A DNA stretch of 9,430 nt from Candidatus Uhrbacteria bacterium (GTDB lineage: Bacteria; Patescibacteriota; Patescibacteriia; 2-12-FULL-60-25), in contig VGLT01000028.1 in NCBI GenBank assembly GCA_016866635.1, forward strand, positions 1 to 9,430, written 5' to 3'. Shown one piece after another: positions 1-5,661 of this stretch. Within the stretch, counting starts at the first letter, position 1, and every line of letters starts with the position of its first letter. The notes beneath the pieces are model-generated. The model was not told the origin of the DNA, made no database searches, and worked only from the letters and a program-made list of their open reading frames with translations. The translations under genes were made by a program, and so were the position numbers.

Positions 1-2
1 TC

Positions 3-1496
3 GTCGGAATCGTCTTCGTCCTGTACGCACTGGGCATCGCCCGCGCTTTCCCGGTGCGGCCGATCAAGGAGCTCACGGATGCCGATCGTGCGCTCTCGCC
101 CAAGGAGTTCGAGAAGAAGTTCGGTCCCCACAACCGCTCGCCGTTTTTCCTCGGCCTGTGGTTCATGGGAATCACCATCCTGAGCGGCTTCACCTTCTAC
201 ATTCCCTACTCATGGCTGGCCTGGGAGCACGGAGACGGCATCGTCTATCGGCTGTGCTACCTCCACGCCATCTGGCTGCCACTTCTCGGTCTGCTCGTGG
301 GCGTCGCGATTCCGTTCGCTGTCGTCAAGGCGATCGAGATCGTGCTCGGGCTGACCGTGGGGCGTGTCGGCGGGTGGGCCGGCAATCAAGTGCTGACCGT
401 CTTCCGTGGAGTGGCGACGGCGTTCCTCCCCAACGTCTCCGGCGACGACGCGGAACAGAAGATCAAGGGCGACGTGGCGGCAGAGCTCGCGCGATTCGGC
501 GAAGGTATGACCAAGATCTGGACCGACTTGCTTGCGCTTGACCTGGTGGTGGGCGTGTGGTGGATGGCGATCTCGTTCTTCCTCTCCCCGCTGGGCATCG
601 CGCCGGCGGCGGTGATCAGCGCCATCTTCAGCATCCTGCGCGGGAAGTACAGGCTGGGGACGCTCTTCAGGGATCAGCGTAGACTGCTCCTGAACGAATG
701 GATCGTCGGTCTCGTCTACGTCATCGGTGTCGCGCTCCACGCCTACAAGTGGTTCCATGGGCTGTGGATCGCGGTTCTCGTCAAGTTCGCCAGCATGGGG
801 ACCCTGGTCTTCCTGGTCCTGGCGAGCATCGCTGCCGCCTTGTTCGCACTCTGCCTGTTCCTCTGGGTCAAGCAGCACCGGACGTTCAAGGAAGAGCAGA
901 AGGCGGCGCTGACCAAGGTTCCGCCCGAGGCGATCGAGAAGAGCACGTTCCTCTACGTCTCGATGGTGGCGACGATGGTTCTGGGTCTGTTCCTGCTGTG
1001 CTTCAGCTACAGCGGGTACTGCCTGTGGACCGGAGACTACACCGTCGAGGTCATGAACGGGGTTGCGAAGCCTCAGACGACGGGCGTCACGACTCGGTCG
1101 CGGCGACCTGGTGAGCTCGAGGTGAACTGGAAGCGGATCCCGGGCGCGGTCGCCTACAGGGTCGAGGTGCTCAAGGAGAGGGATGGAGGCCTGGAGAAGG
1201 TCTACCAGGCCTTGCCGAACGAGACGGCGGCGACCTTCGATGGCCTCAAGCCCCTGCAGAAATACTACACGCAGGTGATCACGGTCGGGCGCTTGGAGGA
1301 GTCGCATCCTGCCATGAGCGCGCCGATAAGGATCATGGCCACTGACCTGACCCCGGTGAAGGCAACCAAGAAGAAGAAGCGGCCGGCGGCGTCGGCGGGA
1401 GGAGTGGTGGCCGTCTGCAGCAACACCTCGAATTCATGCTGCTGCGAGCTCACCGACGAGCTCTGCCGCGACATGAAGCCGGAGTGCTTCCCGTAG
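3..1496 (+). CDS. Multi-spanning membrane protein with C-terminal fibronectin-III-like domain (5' partial)
   Basis: The reading frame is open from the left edge, and the residues before the GTG at 54 (VGIVFVLYALGIA) form a hydrophobic segment, so the gene begins upstream and 54 is internal. Numbering from 54, hydrophobic spans lie near residues 31-52, 66-100, 160-195, 214-232, 239-272 and 298-326. Residues about 345-432 look like a fibronectin type III domain (ELEVNWKRIPGAVAYRVEV, then TFDGLKPLQKYYTQV). A Lys-rich linker (KKKKR) and a tail with six Cys, three of them adjacent, close the protein. The domain probably sits outside the last membrane span, which is inference. Third codon positions are strongly G/C, unlike every gene after 1560. 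I do not recognise a named family; function unknown. The coding call is firm because the frame is long, has protein-like composition and stops just before a terminator. Confidence 0.85.
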   Translation, partial: VGIVFVLYALGIARAFPVRPIKELTDADRALSPKEFEKKFGPHNRSPFFLGLWFMGITILSGFTFYIPYSWLAWEHGDGIVYRLCYLHAIWLPLLGLLVGVAIPFAVVKAIEIVLGLTVGRVGGWAGNQVLTVFRGVATAFLPNVSGDDAEQKIKGDVAAELARFGEGMTKIWTDLLALDLVVGVWWMAISFFLSPLGIAPAAVISAIFSILRGKYRLGTLFRDQRRLLLNEWIVGLVYVIGVALHAYKWFHGLWIAVLVKFASMGTLVFLVLASIAAALFALCLFLWVKQHRTFKEEQKAALTKVPPEAIEKSTFLYVSMVATMVLGLFLLCFSYSGYCLWTGDYTVEVMNGVAKPQTTGVTTRSRRPGELEVNWKRIPGAVAYRVEVLKERDGGLEKVYQALPNETAATFDGLKPLQKYYTQVITVGRLEESHPAMSAPIRIMATDLTPVKATKKKKRPAASAGGVVAVCSNTSNSCCCELTDELCRDMKPECFP

Positions 1497-1513
1497 TACA
1501 TTCACGATGACTG

Positions 1514-1558
1514 GCGCCCGGGTTTCCCTACAAGGAGATCCGGGCGCTGTTTCTTTTA
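1514..1558 (+). terminator. Rho-independent terminator after the Fn3 membrane protein gene
   Basis: The arm GCGCCCGG at 1514-1521 pairs perfectly with CCGGGCGC at 1540-1547. The stem continues inward through 1522-1527 with 1534-1539 (two G-U pairs) to a six-base loop, CTACAA. It is followed by TGTTTCTTTT (1548-1557). Stem plus T-rich tail 18 bases after the stop codon is a standard intrinsic terminator. Confidence 0.9.
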
Positions 1559-1573
1559 TGCTATCCTCATTGA

Positions 1574-3199
1574 ATGCATTGGTATCAAGTAGCACGTAGC
1601 AAGTATCAAGCATTTTTGATTTTTATACTTGGTTTGATTTGGTTTTCACTATTCCAACCCTGGTCCGGTTTCGTCGACCCCGACGCTTTTTATCATGCTA
1701 AAATCACCTCGATCCAATCTGCATTACTCATTACCTCCCACCCCCTCCAACTCCCCCCGTATAGGGGCGTGGCCCCCACGGGGCTTTACGCCCTCCGGCA
1801 GGGGGAGGGCCCTTACTCATTACTTCATGATTTCCCCTGGCTTGATCTCACCTCGCTCCACACACACTTTGTTGATCAACATTTTCTTTTTCACATACTC
1901 CTGATCCCATTTCAGTCAGCGCTCGGCGTCATCCACGGCACCCAGGTAGCGGCCGTGGTTTTTTCTTCTACGCTGTTGTTTGTCTTTTATCTTATCCTCA
2001 AACGTTGTCATTTTCGATACCCATTTTTTTGGACCACGCTGCTCGCCCTCACTCCCGGGCTCCTGTTTCGACTCTCTCTCGATAAAGCCTCGCCGCTTGC
2101 GCTTCTCTTTTTTCTTTTTGGACTAGCCGCTCTCGTCCTGCGTAAACCATTGTGGGCATGTATCGCAGGCCTCTTGTTTGCCCTCACGCATGGCGGATGG
2201 ATTATTCTCTTCCTAGCCTATGCTGTTTATTTTTTTGGTGAATGGTTGTTTGAGATGATGGTCGAGGGGAGGTCCTGGAAAATGCTGTTTCGATCAGATC
2301 GCTGGCAGGTGATCGTTTCTGGGGTTCTTGGGACGGCGCTTGCGATCCTGCTCCATCCAAATACAAAAAATATTTTATCGTTTCTTTGGGTTCAGGTGTT
2401 TAAAATTGGGGTTGGTACACCGTTTGGTCGAGTGTTTTTAGGAGGGGAGTGGCTACCGCCCACCTTTTATCAATTAACAAACGGGGCTGGGATTCTGGTA
2501 TTCATCGGTGTGCTCCTGGGTGCGGGAATGGCGATCTGGAAAAAATCAGAACTCAACCTCTCTCATGCCAGGCAGTCGATCGGTCTCGCGTTTGTGGTCG
2601 CTGTTTTGTTTGCTTTGACTCTCAAGAGCCATCGCTTTGTGGAATATCTGGTACCGGTCACGGTTTGGTGGTTTGCGAGCCTTGCCTCCATTGTGGATTT
2701 TCCCCGTGCATGGTCAACCATCCGCCAGACCCGGTGGCGATGGGGGGTGCTCGTCTTGGGCCTATCCTTTTTATTCATCGCTGGGCTACAGCTTGCACAC
2801 ACTTGGAAGCTTCTCCATAGTCGCGTTCGACGGTTGGAAGATTTTGCTCCCGCCGTGCAAGCCATTGCACAGCAAGCTAACCCCGGTGAGCGAGTGTTTC
2901 ACTCCAACTGGGACCAGTTTCCTCAGCTTTTCATGTTGAGTGACCAACTACGATATGTGGCGGGCGTGGACCCAACTTTTTTACTTGAGGAGAACCCAGA
3001 GCTGTCTGATTTGTATCGCGATATTACCCTTGGTCGCAAAACAGATAATGTGGTGAACACAATTCGTGATCAGTTTGGTGCTCGTTTTGTTCTGATCGAA
3101 TTAGCCGGACATGAATCATTTGACCATGTCCTTCAGCAGAGTACACATGTCACCCTTATTCACGAAGATCCGCGCGTGCGCGTGTATAGAATATTTTAA
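1574..3199 (+). CDS. STT3-like / GT-C family membrane glycosyltransferase
   Basis: This 541-residue protein has many membrane spans and a soluble C-terminal part. After the first span (about 13-27) comes DPDAFYHAKI (35-44), which resembles the first external-loop acidic motif of STT3/AglB/PglB oligosaccharyltransferases. The C-terminal part begins with HSNWDQFPQLF (443-453), placed where STT3 proteins carry WWDYG; that pentapeptide is absent. Transfer of a lipid-linked glycan or sugar outside the membrane is the likely role, inferred from family. TGA lies directly before the ATG, so no earlier start is possible; a TTG at codon 15 is an alternative. Codons 3-12 are a 7-base repeat array, and residues about 49-84 look like an insertion between the acidic motif and DFPWLDLT. 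No clear Shine-Dalgarno is seen. It is convergent with the di-iron protein gene. Confidence 0.8.
   Translation: MHWYQVARSKYQAFLIFILGLIWFSLFQPWSGFVDPDAFYHAKITSIQSALLITSHPLQLPPYRGVAPTGLYALRQGEGPYSLLHDFPWLDLTSLHTHFVDQHFLFHILLIPFQSALGVIHGTQVAAVVFSSTLLFVFYLILKRCHFRYPFFWTTLLALTPGLLFRLSLDKASPLALLFFLFGLAALVLRKPLWACIAGLLFALTHGGWIILFLAYAVYFFGEWLFEMMVEGRSWKMLFRSDRWQVIVSGVLGTALAILLHPNTKNILSFLWVQVFKIGVGTPFGRVFLGGEWLPPTFYQLTNGAGILVFIGVLLGAGMAIWKKSELNLSHARQSIGLAFVVAVLFALTLKSHRFVEYLVPVTVWWFASLASIVDFPRAWSTIRQTRWRWGVLVLGLSFLFIAGLQLAHTWKLLHSRVRRLEDFAPAVQAIAQQANPGERVFHSNWDQFPQLFMLSDQLRYVAGVDPTFLLEENPELSDLYRDITLGRKTDNVVNTIRDQFGARFVLIELAGHESFDHVLQQSTHVTLIHEDPRVRVYRIF
1582..1609. repeat. Four-copy heptamer array at the start of the STT3-like gene
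   Basis: The units are GTATCAA, GTAGCAC, GTAGCAA and GTATCAA, end to end, 28 bp in all. They form codons 3-12 if translation starts at 1574, or leader sequence if it starts at the TTG of codon 15. They match the units of the array at 5190-5217. Confidence 0.85.
1718..1825. repeat. GC-rich hairpin-prone insert flanked by direct repeats, inside the STT3-like gene
   Basis: The 11-mer TTACTCATTAC occurs at 1724-1734 and again at 1813-1823. Between them is C- and G-run sequence with several small inverted pairs: CCCCGT 1755-1760 with ACGGGG 1778-1783, GGGCGT 1765-1770 with ACGCCC 1788-1793, and a C-rich left side facing GGGGGAGGG at 1801-1809. It encodes about 36 residues of low-complexity type (ITSHPLQLPPYRG and so on) that interrupt an otherwise STT3-like loop. 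The stretch is an exact multiple of three, so the frame is kept. Confidence 0.6.
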
Positions 3200-3362
3200 T
3201 CCACCTTCGCGAAAGTTATGGTGAATAAAAGTTATCCACTGAGATGTGTTGACGATTTTCATCCCTATGATAACAATCTGTGCATGCTTTTCGTTCCCTC
3301 ACTCGCGTGAGAAAGGTCTTATCCGCTTTTGTCCCGCGAGCGATGGAATAAAACCCACTCGA

Positions 3363-3397
3363 TAAAATCGCCGTCTCCATGCTTGACGGTGATTTTA
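3363..3397. terminator. Bidirectional terminator between the convergent STT3-like and di-iron genes
   Basis: Bases 3363-3375 (TAAAATCGCCGTC) pair with 3385-3397 (GACGGTGATTTTA) over 13 positions with one G-U pair and a nine-base loop. The outer part is A-run against T-run, so both strands show a GC stem followed by TTTTA. The minus-strand stop codon (3395-3397) is part of the stem. The 163 bp between this hairpin and the end of the STT3-like gene hold no convincing gene; a short CTCAC/GTGAG hairpin at 3298-3311 lacks a T tail. Confidence 0.7.
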
Positions 3398-3862
3398 GTT
3401 TACGAGGACCTCCTGCATTTTTTCTAGATGCTCTTCTTCATCTTGTTTGTCTTCTCGTAAGAGGGTGTCGAGGGCTTGGTGACTAGCTTCGTCCTTGAGG
3501 ACACGGGTCAAAACAGACCGTACTCGTGGATCATGAATCTGATGCAAAGAGCGGGTGTAGATGTTGATGGCGTGACGTTCGATTAAACATTCCGCACGTA
3601 AGATCGCCCGTTCACCAAAGATGTTCAGGATCCATCCAAGGAGACGAGCGGCATATTGTGAGGGGAGAAAGCGCGGGGCCGGTTCATGAAAGATCTGTTG
3701 ATAGAGCGCCCGCCAATCATCACGGTGTTTTTCCTCGATGCGCGCGATGTGACACAAGAGAGGTTGATGAGTAATGGAAATGGATGTGAGATGTGAACGA
3801 TAGAGAATAGCCGCGACACTCTCAGCGCGAATAAATGTGTGGAAGAATGTTTTGACATTCAT
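3395..3862 (-). CDS. Ferritin-like di-iron carboxylate protein
   Basis: The 155-residue, mostly helical protein has the four-helix di-iron pattern: E14, then E43-x-x-H46 (IEEKH), then E91/E95 (RAECLIERH), then E125-x-x-H128 (KDEASH). The E14-to-E43 and E95-to-E125 spacings of 29 and 30 match the repeated half-site spacing of rubrerythrin and COQ7-type proteins. It lacks a C-terminal rubredoxin domain and membrane spans, so it is cytosolic and binds two metals, probably iron, for oxidation, peroxide removal or iron handling; which of these cannot be told. The start overlaps the stop of the upstream gene by ATGA (3859-3862), implying translational coupling. It has a very acidic C-terminus (DKQDEEEHLEK). 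The family call is good, the exact role open. Confidence 0.8.
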   Translation of the reverse strand: MNVKTFFHTFIRAESVAAILYRSHLTSISITHQPLLCHIARIEEKHRDDWRALYQQIFHEPAPRFLPSQYAARLLGWILNIFGERAILRAECLIERHAINIYTRSLHQIHDPRVRSVLTRVLKDEASHQALDTLLREDKQDEEEHLEKMQEVLVN

Positions 3863-4104
3863 GGCTGTGCCGATGCTTCTGGTTCATCATCGCGTAATAA
3901 TTCTTCCAACGTTGCCTCGCCCCACAAATTCAATTCGCGCAACGTTGCATCCACAAAATTTTCTGCCTCATCAATATCTATATCGATCGCGGGGTCTAAA
4001 ATCAGACGGTTAATGATTTCCGCCCGACATTCTGGTTTTGGTCGCACCGCGCCCGTCTCGGTATAGCACATCTTTTTGATATCTTCTTTGCTGAGGGGAT
4101 TCAT
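3859..4104 (-). CDS. Small acidic protein of unknown function, coupled to the di-iron protein
   Basis: An 81-residue acidic protein with two Cys (C13, C26), a predicted helical middle (EAENFVDATLRELNLWGE) and a disordered acidic end. I do not recognise the family. Its coding status is supported by the ATGA overlap with the ferritin-like gene downstream, by low Ser/Pro shadow-type composition, and by its start at the edge of a divergent intergenic region. No Shine-Dalgarno precedes the ATG (complement of 4102-4104). Co-translation suggests a partner or regulator of the di-iron protein, which is inference only. Confidence 0.7.
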   Translation of the reverse strand: MNPLSKEDIKKMCYTETGAVRPKPECRAEIINRLILDPAIDIDIDEAENFVDATLRELNLWGEATLEELLRDDEPEASAQP

Positions 4105-4109
4105 AGACT

Positions 4110-4176
4110 GACAGTAAAACAGAAAATCAAAAAAACAGGAAGCGATCGTGTTTTACTGTTTTATTGTTTTACTGTT
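4110..4176. repeat. Inverted repeat built of 8-base units between divergent genes
   Basis: The right arm (4149-4176) contains GTTTTACT, GTTTTATT, GTTTTACT and GTT in tandem. The left arm (4110-4137) matches its reverse complement at 22 of 28 positions, with an 11-base perfect block at 4111-4121. The loop is 11 bases (4138-4148). It fills most of the 83 bp between the divergent starts at 4104 and 4188, so the promoters of both genes must lie in or next to it. Confidence 0.8.
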
Positions 4177-4187
4177 AGGCTATTTCC

Positions 4188-5408
4188 ATGAAGTTCCTAA
4201 AATACCTGCTCTGGCTTTTGCCGTTTGTTCTCCCGACCTATTTGATCCGATTATCGATCGTTCGTCTCCCAACCACGGTTTTAGAGCTTTATTTGATTGT
4301 TCTGGTTGCCTCTTTTACCTGGATGCGTGGGTGGTCCGGCTGGCGAGATGGGTGGAGGCGCTTGGCCTTTTTTCGCTGGCCTATCCTTGCGTGGTTTGTG
4401 GTGAGTCTGATTTCTGTCTTTGTCGCCCCAGATATTGTGAAAGGTTTTGGGTTGTGGCGTGCGTATGTGTTAGAGCCTCTGCTTGTCCTTGTGATCGCCA
4501 CGGATCTTTTGCGCTCAGAAGAAGATAAAAAGCGACTCACGCGATCACTGTTTCTTGTCGTACCACTTTTGACTCTCTGGGCCCTGTTCCAATTTGTGAC
4601 CGGCTACGGCATTTCTCATCCCTGGAATGTTGCGATGATGGCTGGCCGACGAGCCACGGGACCATTTCTCTATCCAAATGCACTCGCGCTCTTTGTCACC
4701 CCCATTGCGGCGCTCGCGTTTTGCACTTGGTTAAAAGAAAAGAGAAATTTTTTTGCTCTGTCTGCTTGGGTCGGTGCCCTGCTCACACTGATGCTCGCCA
4801 AAAGCGATGGGGGATTGATCGCATGGCTTGTCGTCGCCTTTATCGCGCTCGCGATCAATCGCAAGACCCGTTGGTGGACCGTTGGAGCGGTGATGGTTTT
4901 GCTCGTTGGGATCATCGCATCACCTTTTCGAGGCAAGATTTGGAACGAGCTCACCTTTCAAGGTTGGTCTGGTCAGGTCCGCCTCTTTCAATGGCGTGAG
5001 ACGCGACAGATGCTACAGGACCATTGGTTTTGGGGTTCGGGTTTTGGCGGTTATCCAACGGTTTTTAAGCCCTACCATCGCGCAACCGCTATCGAAATCT
5101 TTCAGTATCCGCATAACATCCTCCTTAATTTTTGGACAGAGACAGGATTGCTGGGCGTGTTGGCATTTGGGTGGATTATTGGAACCTGGGTAGCAAGTAG
5201 CAAGCAGCAAGTAGCAAGCAGTCGGTCCCAATCGGAATCGTGCTACGTGCTACGTGCTACGTGCTACCCCGCGATCGCCCCTCTCCTCGCCATCCTGATC
5301 CACGGCCTCGTCGATGTTCCGTACTTTAAAAACGACCTCGCAATGGTATTTTGGCTATTGTTATTCGTGACGATCATGTCTCAAGAAGCAAAAAAGATCT
5401 CGACATAA
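4188..5408 (+). CDS. O-antigen ligase / Wzy_C family polytopic membrane protein
   Basis: This 406-residue protein has about ten or more hydrophobic spans from the N-terminus (KYLLWLLPFVLPTYLI) to the C-terminus. The Wzy_C hallmark is present: a periplasmic-type loop followed by YPHNILLNFWTETGLLG, with the conserved His-Asn and the Glu-Thr-Gly turn, then a span. Members join polysaccharide or O-antigen to lipid carriers, or polymerise surface glycans, outside the cytoplasmic membrane; the STT3-like gene nearby fits a surface-glycan role. The ATG at 4188 has a weak AGG about nine bases upstream. Residues 335-360, between two membrane spans, are entirely encoded by a 78-bp heptamer inverted repeat. 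The stop codon lies in the loop of a terminator hairpin. Confidence 0.85.
   Translation: MKFLKYLLWLLPFVLPTYLIRLSIVRLPTTVLELYLIVLVASFTWMRGWSGWRDGWRRLAFFRWPILAWFVVSLISVFVAPDIVKGFGLWRAYVLEPLLVLVIATDLLRSEEDKKRLTRSLFLVVPLLTLWALFQFVTGYGISHPWNVAMMAGRRATGPFLYPNALALFVTPIAALAFCTWLKEKRNFFALSAWVGALLTLMLAKSDGGLIAWLVVAFIALAINRKTRWWTVGAVMVLLVGIIASPFRGKIWNELTFQGWSGQVRLFQWRETRQMLQDHWFWGSGFGGYPTVFKPYHRATAIEIFQYPHNILLNFWTETGLLGVLAFGWIIGTWVASSKQQVASSRSQSESCYVLRATCYPAIAPLLAILIHGLVDVPYFKNDLAMVFWLLLFVTIMSQEAKKIST
5190..5267. repeat. 78-bp inverted repeat of heptamers inside the O-antigen ligase gene
   Basis: The left arm, 5190-5217, is GTAGCAA, GTAGCAA, GCAGCAA, GTAGCAA. The right arm, 5240-5267, is four perfect copies of GTGCTAC (GTAGCAC on the other strand). 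The arms pair at 23 of 28 positions across a 22-base loop. Length is exactly 26 codons, starting at a codon boundary (residue 335), so it adds VASSKQQVASS...LRATCY without changing frame. Confidence 0.9.
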
Positions 5409-5424
5409 TCGGGATCTTTTTCTT
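5391..5424. terminator. Bidirectional terminator between the O-antigen ligase gene and tRNA-Ser
   Basis: AAAAAGATCTCGA (5391-5403) pairs with TCGGGATCTTTTT (5409-5421) over 13 positions with one G-U pair and loop CATAA, which includes the TAA stop. Both strands end in a T run, so it can end the membrane protein mRNA on the plus strand and the tRNA transcript on the minus strand. Confidence 0.85.
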
Positions 5425-5513
5425 GGCGGAGACGAGAGGATTCGAACCTCTGATACCCTTTCGGGTATATCGGATTTCGAGTCCGACGCATTCGACCACT
5501 CTGCCACGTCTCC
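5424..5513 (-). tRNA. tRNA-Ser(CGA)
   Basis: On the minus strand the acceptor arms GGAGACG and CGTCTCC close a cloverleaf. The discriminator is G, and CCA is encoded (5424-5426). The anticodon stem TCGGA/TCCGA holds the loop CTCGAAA, so the anticodon is CGA (plus-strand 5477-5479), reading UCG as serine. A long variable arm (ATACCC with GGGTAT) is typical of tRNA-Ser and explains the 90-base length. The T arm shows GAGG-TTCGAAT-CCTC. It is convergent with the O-antigen ligase gene and divergent from rpsF. All positions needed for folding are intact. Confidence 0.97.
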
Positions 5514-5532
5514 TTGGAATCGAAACGTCGGC

Positions 5533-5561
5533 ATCCTATCGTTATTAGCCCGGATTGACAA
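5533..5561 (-). promoter_or_regulatory. Promoter of tRNA-Ser
   Basis: On the minus strand TTGTCA (5556-5561) is followed by a 17-base spacer and TAGGAT (5533-5538), matching five of six and four of six consensus bases. The tRNA begins 19 bases beyond the -10 element, leaving a short 5' leader for RNase P to remove. Confidence 0.6.
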
Positions 5562-5583
5562 GCATAGCAACTTCGATTACCCT
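5555..5583 (+). promoter_or_regulatory. Candidate promoter of the rpsF operon
   Basis: TTGACA (5555-5560) is a perfect -35 element, followed at 17 bases by TACCCT (5578-5583), which keeps the first, second and last bases of TATAAT. Transcription would start near 5590, giving a leader of about 70 bases before the rpsF ATG. The -35 overlaps that of the divergent tRNA promoter. The weak -10 is the main doubt. Confidence 0.5.
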
Positions 5584-5603
5584 TGGGTCACTTACATATT
5601 AAT

Positions 5604-5655
5604 GTGACTGGCCGTGGGGTTGCTTGCGACCCCCTCTCAAATAGAGAGCTGTCAC
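5604..5655 (+). promoter_or_regulatory. Structured leader of rpsF, possible S6:S18 autoregulatory site
   Basis: GTGAC (5604-5608) can pair with GTCAC (5651-5655), six bases before the ATG. Inside lie a seven-pair hairpin GGGGTTG/CGACCCC (5616-5622 with 5627-5633, CTTG tetraloop) and a five-pair hairpin CTCTC/GAGAG (5634-5638 with 5644-5648). A CCG (5612-5614) lies in the unpaired junction strand. Published S6:S18 mRNA-binding motifs contain a CCG in a bulge, so autoregulation is plausible but unproven. A second GTCAC at 5587-5591 could compete for the same GTGAC. Confidence 0.4.
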
Positions 5656-5661
5656 CAATCT

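Noticed and set aside
210..1307. Long open frame on the minus strand opposite the first gene
   Set aside because: It is the antisense shadow of a GC-rich gene: rich in Arg, Asp, Gln and His, with no recognisable domain, while the plus-strand frame has membrane spans and an Fn3-like domain.
3232..3240. DnaA-box-like TTATCCACT between convergent genes
   Set aside because: A single eight-of-nine match without further boxes, an AT-rich unwinding region or a dnaA/dnaN neighbour is not evidence of an origin.
5351..5570. Short frames on both strands over 5351-5570
   Set aside because: They are translations of the tRNA-Ser gene; peptides such as RGFEPL and GDVAEWSNASDSKS are common spurious calls over tRNA-Ser genes.
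5614..5661. Upstream GTG start for rpsF
   Set aside because: It would add 16 residues not found in bS6, and the DNA there forms paired leader structures; the family N-terminus starts at 5662.
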